Origin: Thermoplasmata archaeon
GTDB lineage: Archaea > Thermoplasmatota > Thermoplasmata > Thermoplasmatales > Thermoplasmataceae
Assembly (NCBI GenBank): GCA_021797355.1
Contig: JAJZZX010000001.1
Coordinates: 62,001-126,000 of the forward strand
Reading direction: 5' to 3'
DNA length: 64,000 nt
A model generated the notes under the pieces. It had not been told where the DNA came from. It searched no databases and saw only the letters and a program-made list of their open reading frames with translations. A program made the translations under genes and the position numbers. How positions within the stretch are numbered: position 1 is the first letter of the stretch; each line of letters begins with the position of its first letter. Of this stretch, positions 51,921 through 61,900 are shown piece by piece.

Positions 51921-52185
51921 ACCAGATCTTTACCTCGTAGCTAGAATTCTGTACAGCCTTGCAGAGGATGGATCATCAAACCGCTCTAATTTATCGGTTA
52001 AAACAGGTCTTGCTTATGATCGTCTCGCTAGTTACCTGAGCTGGATGGAGAATAAGAACCTCGTGACGAATGACAATGGGATGATTAGCATTACGGCAGA
52101 GGGAATGCGGTCATATGGAAAGCTGGTTAACTGGATAATGGAATACGTTGGAAAACTCACCTTTCCCAAAAGGGACAGGAAATAG
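51889..52185 (+). CDS. Winged-helix protein
   Basis: About 98 aa from TTG 51889. DLYLVARILYSLAEDGSSNR, NLSVKTGLAYDRLASYLSWM and NLVTNDNGMISITAEGMRSY form a complete winged helix of the archaeal PF14947-like kind. Overlap with the membrane protein gene suggests that it regulates this small operon. Confidence 0.65.
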   Translation: MLKESGKNNFRPDLYLVARILYSLAEDGSSNRSNLSVKTGLAYDRLASYLSWMENKNLVTNDNGMISITAEGMRSYGKLVNWIMEYVGKLTFPKRDRK

Positions 52186-52768
52186 CTTTTGAAAATTCAA
52201 TGAATATGGCGATTTTGACTCGCCAGAAAGAAAGCATTGAAAATTATTGGAATAATTTGTTTATCAGACAACCGGTCTGGTAATTTGATTGGTAGCATTC
52301 TCAGGCTTACGTTTTGCTTCATCCTTTGTAATCCGTGGGCTTCATCTATGAAGTCGGATAAGAAGGCCGCTTGCCTAAAGAACACGGTGAAAATGTTAGG
52401 GTTTAAAAGCATGGATGATTTTTGTATAAATAAGATTACTGGATCAAGGAGATCCTATCATAAAGAATACGGAGTGCCTAAGCATGAGGTCTACAGGACG
52501 TGCGCTCTTGTAGCATTAAACTCTAACGCCCGCCAATTTACATAATAGGTATATCCAGGCTGTGAGTTATGATCCTTGACTTCTTTGGTATCTCCGATGT
52601 TTTGTATTCGAGATAGAATAATCCCAGAGAAATTGCTGGATAGCTAAAATAAACACGTGTACCAATTGTTTCTTTTTCTCACTCCTCCACTTAGGAAAAA
52701 TTAGAATACTCTACTTTCTGGAAGCTGAAACTATTAGAAATGAAACAAAAGAAATCAATTGTTAATAG
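52186..52768. other. Region without a supported gene
   Basis: Nearly 600 bases. A 102-codon plus frame (52237-52545) has an odd, Cys-rich composition and no recognisable motif; I leave it out. No RNA or repeat seen. Confidence 0.35.
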
Positions 52769-53188
52769 TTGCCACTCTTAAGAACAAAAATAAATACATT
52801 TCACATCATATTACAGAAATTGGCTTTCTCCATATATCAAATTCTGACAATTACTTCAATGATAGCCTCTGCTATTTACTCCATATTAAGCATACTTAAG
52901 CTCGGAATTAGTCCGAGGTTGAAGAAAAAATCAGATTTGATTAACAGCTTGAAGATTATGAGCACAGAGGTGAGAGAGTTCTACGAGGAATTCAATCCAC
53001 CAATGAGGATTGATAATACAAAGGATAAGTGGTTTCATTATTATTTCTTGGTGATGTTGGCGTTATCGTCTACAATTATTTTTACGTCGCACAAATTCAG
53101 TTTTAGCATGCTGTATATAATACCAGCAATCATTGTCGAATCTTTTGTTCTTACCACCATCTATGAAATTTATGAAGTCGGAAAATGA
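52769..53188 (+). CDS. Small membrane protein, unknown
   Basis: A 139-aa protein with an N-terminal hydrophobic helix (about residues 18-45) and two more near 90-110 and 112-132. A charged segment between them (RLKKKSDLINSLKIMSTEVR) is cytosolic by charge. Its end overlaps the next gene by ATGA. No family recognised. Confidence 0.5.
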   Translation: MPLLRTKINTFHIILQKLAFSIYQILTITSMIASAIYSILSILKLGISPRLKKKSDLINSLKIMSTEVREFYEEFNPPMRIDNTKDKWFHYYFLVMLALSSTIIFTSHKFSFSMLYIIPAIIVESFVLTTIYEIYEVGK

Positions 53189-53679
53189 ACTCAGTCCTAG
53201 AGGCTTTCAATGACAAAAGTTCCAAAAAGATAGGTTCAGAGCTAATAAATGAAGCTTACCGGCGGAATTGGTTTTTCATCAGATTTACTGTCGGAAAAAT
53301 TATCGCAGTTTTATTTATTAATGTATTCATAGTTTCCAACGTTAATCTAGCACAGGGAAGTACTGGCGAAATATTCTTCTATACGTTTTTATTCATTGCA
53401 ACATTCTACATAGTAATATTAGAAGCCTATTTGTATAGAAAGATGTATGTTGAATTAGAATTTGTAGCCTCTCAAAAGTATTTTGCAACGTGTAATAAGA
53501 AAGTGATCACAGAGCTTCATATTGATGTAACAAGAAATAAGAACATTTCTCCGGTAGGTAAGCTTATTGCGATAGGTAAATTTCTTTACATACTCAGAGA
53601 AGATGGATTTACACAAGAGGTCAATTTCAAAACCATTCGAGCGGTAAGTATCAATGAAACAGAAATAGCCAAAGAATAA
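53185..53679 (+). CDS. Two-helix membrane protein, unknown
   Basis: A 164-aa protein with two helices (residues 35-55 and 65-85) and a C-terminal soluble domain (VITELHIDVTRNKNISPVGK, FLYILREDGFTQEVNFKTIR) that looks beta-rich. It is co-translated with the preceding membrane protein. Function unknown. Confidence 0.5.
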   Translation: MNSVLEAFNDKSSKKIGSELINEAYRRNWFFIRFTVGKIIAVLFINVFIVSNVNLAQGSTGEIFFYTFLFIATFYIVILEAYLYRKMYVELEFVASQKYFATCNKKVITELHIDVTRNKNISPVGKLIAIGKFLYILREDGFTQEVNFKTIRAVSINETEIAKE

Positions 53680-53769
53680 TTTTATAATCCATCCCTTCTT
53701 TTTCTGCCTTCGTGTAGTATTATTTAACATCAACCAGCTTGAAAATTAAATTTGGATACTCCAGTAATA

Positions 53770-53988
53770 TCAGTATTCGCCTTCAGGATGCCAGAATTCC
53801 TTCGTGTTCTTCTTGAAAATTTCATAGCATTTCTTGGAGCATAAATATGTGTGATTGCCTCCTTTATATTCAGGGTGCTCAGGTGTACTCCAAGGAACCT
53901 CTGCAATCTCATCTAAAAAGATCCTATAGGCCTGTGAGGGTTGAATTCTATTGCCACAGACTGAACAGTACACAATTTTAGAGGACAT
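53770..53988 (-). CDS. Zinc-binding small protein
   Basis: A 72-aa protein with CSVCGNRIQPSQAYRIFLDE at the start and YLCSKKCYEIFKKN near the end. The four Cys form a TRASH/MYM-like zinc site used in metal sensing and in nucleic-acid contacts. It follows the integrase relic, so it may belong to the decayed element. Confidence 0.6.
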   Translation of the reverse strand: MSSKIVYCSVCGNRIQPSQAYRIFLDEIAEVPWSTPEHPEYKGGNHTYLCSKKCYEIFKKNTKEFWHPEGEY

Positions 53989-53993
53989 GAAAA

Positions 53994-54600
53994 TTAAAGT
54001 GGCATCGTTTCCTTTAAGGTATTCATCGCTGTCTCGTACCAGTGATCAGCCTGTTGTGTATGCGCATGATAGTTTGATGATCCTACAGTAGCAGGAGATA
54101 TTCCCTTATAAAAATCTGCCACATTTTTAGAAATTCCAGCTATTATAACCTTGTTGTAGAACCACTTCCTATGATATTTTTGTATCAGTCCAGATTGCTG
54201 GTCAAACATTATGGTCATAGCTTTTGCAACAATTTTGTAGAATCTCTTCACCATATTTGCGACCTCAATAGGCATGAAGATGTAGAACGAGTTCTTTTGG
54301 CCTCTTTTGAAATTAAAGGCGTATCTTGCGTAATTATCCATTCTTGTGGGGTTTTTAGCGTCAAAATCATGTAGCATTTTAGCCATTTCAGTAACGCTAA
54401 CACCACTATGCGCTAGAATTTCAAAGTAGAGTTTTACCATCTCGTCTTTAATTTTTCATATACATCTTTTACAGTTTTATAATTTGTAACGTAGGTGTCA
54501 GGTCTTGATTGCCTAACTTTTAGGACTTTTCTCAAATCTTCAGCATGACCAGATGATAATTGGCCTGTCTCAACAAGATAGTTTATGTAAACTCTTAAAC
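53994..54600 (-). pseudogene. Archaeal (pNOB8/SSV-type) integrase relic
   Basis: The 148-aa frame 53994-54440 is the catalytic part of an archaeal integrase: NYARYAFNFKRGQKNSFYIF, KYHRKWFYNKVIIAGISKNV, ADFYKGISPATVGSSNYHAH. Upstream, YINYLVETGQLSSGHAEDLR in another frame is its N-terminal domain; one base missing near 54455 in an A-run splits them. The first catalytic Arg position reads HSGVSVTEM, with Ser in place of Arg. It is therefore unlikely to be active. Confidence 0.65.
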
Positions 54601-54625
54601 CCTAACTCAAGCTTTTTTACGTAAT

Positions 54626-54754
54626 ATGGCAAGATCAATCTACAGTGCCAAAGCCAGGTCCTTCGCCTTTTTCGGTACCTCACTCATGATCTCCCTCTTC
54701 TCCATCCTGTACATCTTTATCCTTGACAGTATGAGTAGAACATCCCTTCTTTGA
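54626..54754 (+). CDS. 42-aa hydrophobic protein
   Basis: MARSIYSAKARSFAFFGTSL... continuing MISLFSILYIFILDSM, one transmembrane helix after a basic N-terminus. It lies divergent to the integrase relic. Its place beside the winged-helix gene mirrors that of the 46-aa protein at 22826. Not certain to be expressed. Confidence 0.4.
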   Translation: MARSIYSAKARSFAFFGTSLMISLFSILYIFILDSMSRTSLL

Positions 54755-54776
54755 ACTAGAAATATGTGGCATTTTT

Positions 54777-54869
54777 ATGGCTTCCATTTTTAAAATGACT
54801 TGGGCCTTAGTTTCCCTCTTGTTCGGTTTTCTAGCTATCCTTGTCCATACAATTTTAGTAACCTTTTAG
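54777..54869 (+). CDS. 30-aa hydrophobic ORF
   Basis: MASIFKMTWALVSLLFGFLA... ending ILVHTILVTF, a single membrane helix. It is very short, and its 3' end overlaps the winged-helix relic on the other strand. Supported only by hydrophobicity and conserved position. Confidence 0.3.
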   Translation: MASIFKMTWALVSLLFGFLAILVHTILVTF

Positions 54870-54954
54870 AAATCTCCTGTGCAGAAAGTCCAAAAATCTT
54901 AGCCAGGCGTGAAGAACTGAACGAGATGTGCCTGTCTGCCTTCAAATAGTCCAT
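54835..54954 (-). pseudogene. Truncated winged-helix protein, relic
   Basis: MDYLKADRHISFSSSRLAKI, then FGLSAQEISKRLLKLYGQG. It matches the winged-helix protein at 22993-23220 (FLRKHRTISFSSRRLSKYFE) over the helix-turn-helix. The N-terminal part ends at an in-frame stop and the wing is lost. Confidence 0.7.
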
Positions 54955-55036
54955 AATGTCTTAAGCATCAATACTTGCCCTTTCTAGTCTTATGCTTCAT
55001 CACCTCGCATCACGTTGTAATATGATCGTTACCCCT

Positions 55037-55393
55037 TCAATAAAGTGAAAATAGTTTGCTCATATCGGATCCGTCTATTAGTCGCAGTGGTTTTAATTTT
55101 TCAGGAATCTTAAAGAATCTCCATTCTCTCCGATTGAATCTTACAACATAATATATCTCTAGCCAAGGAAACATCTCCTTTATTCCCTTTAGTGCCTTCC
55201 ACTGCGCCTCACCCTTGCCAGAATTCTGCTTGAATGAGTAACTGCTGGCATTTGGACCCTTAACTTCAATTATCACATTTGGCCATACGATGGTGTCTCC
55301 CGGCCTTGATGGGGACCCATGTTTTGCCTCTATTCCGTCCTGAAGAAGCATCTTTAACAGGATACCTTCTGCAACTGATCCTCTAGATGTCAA
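55037..55393 (-). CDS. Holliday-junction-resolvase-like nuclease, second copy
   Basis: A 118-aa homologue of the nuclease at 23217-23615. GSVAEGILLKMLLQDGIEAK, HGSPSRPGDTIVWPNVIIEV with the E-x-K, SGKGEAQWKAL and YYVVRFNRREWRFF are shared. The C-terminus is about 15 residues shorter. Start is TTG 55393, overlapping the preceding stop. The catalytic residues are intact although surrounding genes are decayed. Confidence 0.75.
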   Translation of the reverse strand: MTSRGSVAEGILLKMLLQDGIEAKHGSPSRPGDTIVWPNVIIEVKGPNASSYSFKQNSGKGEAQWKALKGIKEMFPWLEIYYVVRFNRREWRFFKIPEKLKPLRLIDGSDMSKLFSLY

Positions 55394-55654
55394 TCTGAAA
55401 CCTCCAGGAATTTTATTATTCGATTCCTCTTCCCCTCAACGCTGTGTACGTCCAATTTCCCTTGATATTTCGGAAAATGGCAAACGATTTCATTTTTAAA
55501 TATAAGCAATGAAATCTGTCGGGTTGGAAGGTCTATGTAGAGAATAGGCCATTTTGAATCTTCCTTGATCCCTGCACTATGGCCCAGCTTCTAAGCCACT
55601 CTCACCATGGCCTGGACACACAGATTTCTGTCCAGATACGCCTCGTCCGGTGTT
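55390..55654 (-). pseudogene. Interrupted small gene of the relic element
   Basis: One frame reads TPDEAYLDRNLCVQAMVRVA, a TAG stop, then KLGHSAGIKEDSKWPILYID, LPTRQISLLIFKNEI and FPKYQGKLDVHSVEGKRN. It is clearly a former gene of about 85 codons with one nonsense change. Family unknown. Confidence 0.5.
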
Positions 55655-55656
55655 GA

Positions 55657-55758
55657 TTACAGTTGGTATGAGACCCTGTAAAATGTACAGCTGCAGAGAT
55701 AGTAGAATTTTCCATTGAATGTGTGCTGCTCTTTTGTGTGACCGCAGATGCAGGTCAT
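55657..55758 (-). CDS. 33-aa Cys-rich ORF
   Basis: MTCICGHTKEQHTFNGKFYY then LCSCTFYRV. CxC and CxC with His could bind zinc. ATG overlaps the stop of the preceding relic gene. Probably a residual zinc-finger gene of the decayed element. Confidence 0.35.
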   Translation of the reverse strand: MTCICGHTKEQHTFNGKFYYLCSCTFYRVSYQL

Positions 55759-55926
55759 TTCATCACCAGCCTTCCCTTCTCAACTGATTTCCTAAGCACC
55801 TCCACAAGATGTGGGGAATAAGGCTTTACAATCCAGTCACCGGGCCTGATGCCGTTCTTGGTTTTCTGGAATGATTTGTCTGCCTTCTGACCGTTCCTGA
55901 CAAGCTCTAGGAATTTTCTGGAGGTT
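55755..55926 (-). pseudogene. Truncated homologue of the 90-aa element protein
   Basis: RKFLELVRNGQKADKSFQKT, then NGIRPGDWIVKPYSPHLVEV, nearly identical in pattern to 27424-27696 over 50 residues. The N-terminal part is missing beyond 55926. It fixes the right end of the relic. Confidence 0.75.
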
Positions 55927-55974
55927 CAAAGAGCGCATGAAATCAAAAAGCAAAATGGTGATCTTTCTTGAGAT

Positions 55975-56340
55975 TTACAGAAACATTAGCTTTTTCAGTA
56001 TCATTATGTAATTGTTGTAAGCATCTAGGCCTTCTTTAGTAATTTCAATGATCATCCTCGGCCTGCTTGGGCTGAGAACGGTCCTTGTCCTGACGAGCTT
56101 ACCCGCCTGAAGCTTTTCAATGTGATTGCTAAGGCTTCCTTTTCCCATGGATGTTATCTTCTGAAGATCAGTGAATGTTAGCCTTCTGTTGATCGCTAAT
56201 GTGATTAAAATGGTAAGTCTAGCAGTAGACTTCATAACTGGTTCCTTAAGGCTGTTCCCCAGAGATTCCAGCAGATAGTTAACCTCAGTCAGGTTAGACT
56301 GGTATGGGGTATCCTGGGTTTCTTTCTCTTTCACCATCAT
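55975..56340 (-). CDS. MarR-like winged-helix regulator
   Basis: A 121-aa protein. KSTARLTILITLAINRRLTF, TDLQKITSMGKGSLSNHIEK and KLVRTRTVLSPSRPRMIIEI form a winged helix with a dimer helix at the end. It closes the ABC operon and probably controls it; the membrane gene before it overlaps by ATGA. Confidence 0.75.
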   Translation of the reverse strand: MMVKEKETQDTPYQSNLTEVNYLLESLGNSLKEPVMKSTARLTILITLAINRRLTFTDLQKITSMGKGSLSNHIEKLQAGKLVRTRTVLSPSRPRMIIEITKEGLDAYNNYIMILKKLMFL

Positions 56341-57023
56341 TCCTCTTGATTTTTCGATTCCATGAGATCATCAACTGAATAGTATATGGAAGCAAAGGAA
56401 GCAACTGTCCACATTATGATTGTTGGAATCCACAATAAGCCAAAATAAGTGGCCTTTTTTGTAAGCACGACTGAAAGTCCGCTGGCCAGATCACTGGCAA
56501 GAAATACTATAACTGCCAGCCTACCCTCAAGAGGTATGCTTTCGAAAGTAGCTTTCTGAGTAAAGTGTATATAAATCCCGACAGCAAAGAGCGCTCCGAC
56601 CTCAAGTGTTACTCCTACCGGAGTTCTCAGGAGTGAAGACCCTATTATCAGTGCAGCCAGCAGAATGAAAATGAATACAACCGGTCCAGCATATTTTCTT
56701 CTTCTTTTATTATCACGTTTTGTTGTATCCAGGTCTCTCCTGAGGAGTGACAACCTTTTGGCCTTACCGAATACCATACTGGTTACGTACATTGCCACAG
56801 CAATTATTGCCACATCAATTGATACGTAAACCACATTCTGGATTAACTGGCTCTCTATGGGGAATATGCCATAGCCGTCAACCTCAAACAGCAGTATTGA
56901 TAAGGCCCAGATCCCATAATAGAGGCCCCAGGCTCTCCTCATCAAATATCTCTCATTCATGATAGCATCCATGCCGGTGGCTCTCAGATGCATCTGCAAT
57001 TCTGACAGTTCATCAGATTTCAT
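56337..57023 (-). CDS. Polytopic membrane protein of the ABC operon
   Basis: A 228-aa protein with about six transmembrane helices in three pairs, a basic cytosolic loop (KAKRLSLLRRDLDTTKRDNK) and a C-terminal acidic end. No known domain. Overlap at both ends places it with the transporter. Confidence 0.7.
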   Translation of the reverse strand: MKSDELSELQMHLRATGMDAIMNERYLMRRAWGLYYGIWALSILLFEVDGYGIFPIESQLIQNVVYVSIDVAIIAVAMYVTSMVFGKAKRLSLLRRDLDTTKRDNKRRRKYAGPVVFIFILLAALIIGSSLLRTPVGVTLEVGALFAVGIYIHFTQKATFESIPLEGRLAVIVFLASDLASGLSVVLTKKATYFGLLWIPTIIMWTVASFASIYYSVDDLMESKNQEE

Positions 57024-57820
57024 ATTTGTCTTGCCTCTTCTATGGAACCACTTCTAACTCTCCTTATGAGATAAATAGCCAGCATGAACAGAACCACAAT
57101 CCAGAAGAGCAATCCGGCTGACAGTAGATAAGGATTCAGGGTGGGCCCACTCATTGACGAGATTCCCAGTGGAGAGGCTTCTCCATAATATGTCTGGAAT
57201 AGCAGTCTTGGTATTTCACTGAATGGACTCGCATAAATAATGTAAGAAGGCAAGGGCACTCCAAGTTCCGAAAACCCGAAAAGATAAGAAAGCAGCTGTG
57301 GCAAAAGTGCGATAAATGATATGCTTTTCAAGCCCAAAGAGTTATTAGCGAACAGAACGAGTACACAGGAGAGCAAGAATATGAATATTCCCGCTGTCAG
57401 CAGGACAACAAGGGATATTTCAGGATAGGTCGGAAGAAGAAAGTATCCAGCCTTGGCGCTGAACATTCCAGCGGAAAGCAGAATGACAACTCCTCCAATA
57501 AGTGCTGTCACAAGCGACGCACTAATCATCATTTCTGAAATATATGAAATTGGCTTCAGCTTAGTGTATCTGAATGCGTAGGACAGTGAGGAGTTTGCAT
57601 AATATACAGAATGTGCAATGGATGTGGCCACAACGCTTCCGGATATTAGTCCAATCAGGGAAAACCATATGGAGGTATACGCCAACGCTCCAGATCTGGA
57701 ATCGGTATTGAAGCCGAATACGAAGGCCCCCATAAAGATCCAGAAGGCCATGAATCCAATGCCCCACCCGAGAAGGCTCTTGTTAAGAAGAAGTGATTTT
57801 ATAAAATATCTGGCAATCAT
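57020..57820 (-). CDS. ABC-2-type permease
   Basis: A 266-aa protein with six transmembrane helices, an N-terminal MIARYFIKSLLLNKSLLGWG and a charged C-terminus (RRVRSGSIEEARQI). It has the size and layout of ABC-2 exporters. It partners the ATPase that overlaps it by 4 bases. Substrate unknown. Confidence 0.8.
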   Translation of the reverse strand: MIARYFIKSLLLNKSLLGWGIGFMAFWIFMGAFVFGFNTDSRSGALAYTSIWFSLIGLISGSVVATSIAHSVYYANSSLSYAFRYTKLKPISYISEMMISASLVTALIGGVVILLSAGMFSAKAGYFLLPTYPEISLVVLLTAGIFIFLLSCVLVLFANNSLGLKSISFIALLPQLLSYLFGFSELGVPLPSYIIYASPFSEIPRLLFQTYYGEASPLGISSMSGPTLNPYLLSAGLLFWIVVLFMLAIYLIRRVRSGSIEEARQI

Positions 57821-58608
57821 TGCGACACCTCATCGAAGATGGAGTTTAGATTCCTGGCTGTTGCAATTGGTATCATGCCTTCATCCTGTGTAATGGAGAA
57901 TTTTCCGAAGCTTGTGTCTATGCTGGCGAGACTTCCCGGCACCTCACCCCTGTTGATAAATAGCCTCTTGACCTGGCTTGCGGAGAATCTACCAAATATC
58001 CTCCCCTCGATAATGAAATAGAGGGCCCAATTCTCCAACCTCGGAAGAATGTCAAGTTCGTGAGTGTTCATGAGAATTTCTGAACCGCATTCCTCAACCT
58101 TCCGGAGAAGCTTAACCCTCCGCCCCTGATCAACATTGTCAAAAGGCTCATCAAGCAGAATAAGAGATGGTGAAAATGACAATGCCAGAATATTTCCGAG
58201 CATTTTCTGCTCCCCTGAGCTCAGCTGGTAGATTTTTTTCCTTAGAATGCTGTCAAGTCCAAAATCAGATATGGTGTTCAGCACCTCGCTCTCATCTGCG
58301 CCCTTCAGTATTGAATAAACTGCGATAGTATCCCTAACTGTACCCCCAATGATCCTGTAGACCTCTGCCAGGTTAGTTGAAACCCTGATCTCTCCTTGAA
58401 CCCGGCTGAGTTCATGGCCCATAACACTAACTTTTCCAGATTCATTGTGAACCAGTCCTAGTATAACCTTAAGAAGGGTTGTCTTTCCGGAGCCATTTGG
58501 ACCAACGACCACAGCCTTCTCATTTTTTAGAGTAAGGTTCACATCATTCAGGGCTTCTTTTGTGGATTTCCCGTCATATCTTGCCGATACATGATCAAGT
58601 TCCAGCAT
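57817..58608 (-). CDS. ABC transporter ATPase
   Basis: A 263-aa protein: Walker A GPNGSGKTTLLKVI near residue 37, Q-loop region, signature LSSGEQKML, Walker B LILLDEPFDNVDQ and the switch His in MNTHELDIL. It is the first gene of the operon. A TATA-like CATAATTAAG on the minus strand near 58634 would give a leaderless start. It energises the ABC-2 permease that follows. Confidence 0.9.
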   Translation of the reverse strand: MLELDHVSARYDGKSTKEALNDVNLTLKNEKAVVVGPNGSGKTTLLKVILGLVHNESGKVSVMGHELSRVQGEIRVSTNLAEVYRIIGGTVRDTIAVYSILKGADESEVLNTISDFGLDSILRKKIYQLSSGEQKMLGNILALSFSPSLILLDEPFDNVDQGRRVKLLRKVEECGSEILMNTHELDILPRLENWALYFIIEGRIFGRFSASQVKRLFINRGEVPGSLASIDTSFGKFSITQDEGMIPIATARNLNSIFDEVSQ

Positions 58609-58941
58609 GGAAGAGACATTCCTGGCGTCTTAATTATGGCATTATGAAGTTCAAAACCTGAACTGTCATTTGTTCATAATGTTGCGAACTGTTGGCAACC
58701 AAATCTTTCATTCAGATTGCATGCAAAAAACATAATGGGCAATTTGAGGAAGTATGCGTCAAACCAGATTTACCAGAGTGTGGAAGACAACCAGTGCAAA
58801 CAGATATTGGGTATTCAGGTAGAAACCTAAATCCAACGTTATCAGCTAAGCCTTGGAATATTGTGTCGGAAAAAACAGAACAGTTCATAATGGAATTATA
58901 GATAAAAAAAATAATAAAATATATTTAGCCTAACCAACGAA
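58609..58941. other. Intergenic, nothing supported
   Basis: About 330 bases between the ABC operon promoter and the end of the protease gene. A 69-codon plus frame has no recognisable feature. Confidence 0.4.
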
Positions 58942-61900
58942 TCAGTTCTTCCTCTTCTGCCTCCCATAGCTGTAAAAACTGACAGATGCAATCGTGGCCA
59001 CCATTCCCACTATGACAGCTGCCATTATGCCGCCAATATAGTAGAATGGGGACCTGGCATTGTTCTTCCCGCTCAGTGAGTTTATCTGCTCCTGGAGGTT
59101 TGCAATCTGCTGCTGCAATGAGGCTATTGTATTCTGCTGTGCTGTTGCATTGGCCTTGTACTGGGCTATTTCGCTATTCATCTGCTGGATCTGCTGCTGA
59201 TCAGCCCCATTCAACTTCTCAGCATTCAGCAACTGCGTCTCGGCACTGAGCAGTTCAGATGAGGACAGGTTTGCCTGAGCTTCAGCTGAAGCAAGGCTGG
59301 AGCTCATTGCTCTGATGGTCTGGTTCAGTGTTGCGATCTGATTCTGGAGGGCACTGCTGCTCATTGATGCCTGGGACAGTTCCATCTTCAAAGTGTTCAA
59401 CTGTTGGATTGCCGATGAGTATTCTGTTTCAAGGCCTGCAAGCTGGGTTTCAAGCTGTGCCTGGGAATTGTCAATGTAAATAGTATCCTGTGATGTTGTG
59501 GTCAGCCCCGTTGATGTTGTCACCGTGTAAGTTATGGTATAGTAGCCGTCAGCATATTCAGCGGTGTTGAATATAAGAGATCCCTTCAGCGGGAGATTCT
59601 GCGAAAGAATCTGCTGTCCTGCAGCGGATACTACTGATATGTAGGAACTAACAACCGGTGTTTCAGATACGGCAGAGTAGGAGAGCGTCAGATTACCACT
59701 CACAAGCCCTGTTTCAGACGCCGACAGCGAAGTTATGGGCATTGCTCCAGGATTGCTGATTATTAGTGGATCAGACCACACTATTGGATTCTGGACATCC
59801 TGCAATGAGAAAGTGAACCCGTCGAAGCTGAACTCCTCTGAAAGATCATTGTATCCCTGTGCAACCATATTCATCACTATGGGGGCACCTGCAGGCGGCA
59901 GATTGGTGAAGTTCACAGGTATCACACCGTTGAAGACACCGCTAACAGGAACTCCAGTGAGAGAGTCAACGAACTGGGGTGGATAGCTGACATTCACGTA
60001 TTGTCCTGGCGCTGATCCAATGGATATGTTCACATAATTCACGTATTTCATGCCGCTGAAAGTAACTGTTCCAACCAGTGCAGTTCCAGAGCTGTTCAGT
60101 CCCACATTGGGATAGAAGCTGCCACTCTGAGGCTCCACGTAGACAGTCACCATGTTGCTCGTGAGGTTACCGTACGTGGCATATACCATGTCAACCTGCG
60201 TATAGAGAGGTCCGTTTATTTCCGCAAGGAAAGCGTCAGTCCAGAGGTTGAACATTCCCCTGCCATCGGAAAGGAACGTACCCACCTGTACGCCCGGTGC
60301 ATAACTGCTCACTGGCAATGTCGGATCTTCATACGAGAACTGTGCGTTGCTCACTGATATTTCATGAATTACCGCGTTGCTGACTGGAGTGCCGTTCAGG
60401 AAAACTTCTCCTGTAGCTCCAATGAGGTTATAGTAGCCCGTCTGTGTGTCCATGAACATCGGCACCTCTGCAACACTTGTCTCAAGCATTCCAAGGGCAT
60501 TTGTAACACCAAGCGTCAGGTTGCCCGTTGTCACCGGTGGAAGCACAACAGCAAATTGCTGGAAGCTTGCCTCACTGCTTGCCACAGACGAAACAAGGAA
60601 GTAACCATATTCTGAAGCTGCTGGGCTTGGTGAGTTCATGTTGTATTCCGGCGTATAGTTGAACATTCCCTGTGCATTTGTATGGATCTGCGTCAGTATG
60701 CCACCCCCATACATCCCGTTGTTAGGCCCTCCGGAATAGGCTTCCACAGTGTAATATCCACCAGGCTGCCCATTTGCAAGGATTACCTGGAAGGAGTATG
60801 TATGGCCTCCCACAAGAGTTTCAAACTCAGAGGGGCCTGAGGTGGTCACCTGCATTATGGTAAAGGGTTCGTTCATCAGTGCATGCTGTGTGCTGGGTAC
60901 CTGGCCTATGAGAGCGCTGTCCATTATCCCAACGTTGATCATTCCAAGGCCCTGCAGGTAGTTCCAGTTATTTCCAGCAGGATTTCCAAGGGTGAAAATC
61001 CACCATGGGACGATTGGATCTGAGGGCTCGTTTATGCTGAGGTTGAAGTAATACCAGTCAAAGCTGTTTGTTGGTCCGTAGTTGAATCCCTTCCCGATGT
61101 TCTGCATGTCTATGTACGGGTTGAAGTGCACAGAGGGCATTCCCGCTTCATAAGCGTTGTGCGCCTGGTACAGAACCGGGTTAATGTCACCCATTGACGG
61201 AGACCCAAATGCAACATTTGCCTGCTCGTCTATCAGTGCCCACTCACCTGCCGTTATTGGAGTTGCAAATGAAGTTCCTCCATAGAAAAGGTTCCAGAAT
61301 CCAGTATATACTGACATGTTAAATGCAGCTGGCCCACTGACAACTGGATCCATTCTTGCTCCAGAACTGTATGTGTCAAGGGCATTCTGCCACCATGGCT
61401 GTGCTGACATAATTGACTGGCCAAATCCTCCACCAACTTCTCCCTTGAATGTGCCGTCCTCACCGAAACCATACGACCAGTATGTGTAGGACTGCACACC
61501 AGTGGCCGGAGCAACCTGCATCTCAAGATTGAACTCGGAGTTCAGTGCATATATCCCAGTGTCAGGGAAGGCCAATCCATTGCTTTCCGCCGTAAGCTGG
61601 CCGCCGCCAACGCTCGTGGATCCGGTAGCTATGGCAGGCATTCCTGCGGACGTTGCCCCATATTCATATTCCGCAGCATAAGAGCCGTAATCGCCAGTTG
61701 CAAAGAAGTTTGTTACGCCAACAGCATTGAGTTCGGACAGCAGTGTGTTCTCAACAGTCATGTACATTGGGGCACCGAAGAAGGCGGTGTATTCCTCTCC
61801 ACTTCCGTAAGAGTTGCTTGTTATGCTGACTGAATCAGTTGCGTTGTTTCCGCTCACGAGATTCTGTGCAATGTATTGGTATGCATAGTCGAAGGACGAG

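Noticed and set aside
52237-52545. 102-codon plus frame
   Set aside because: Odd Cys-rich composition, no ribosome site of note and no recognisable pattern; could be decayed DNA.
58692-58901. 69-codon plus frame with a few Cys and His
   Set aside because: No stable motif or ribosome site; overlaps another equally plausible frame.
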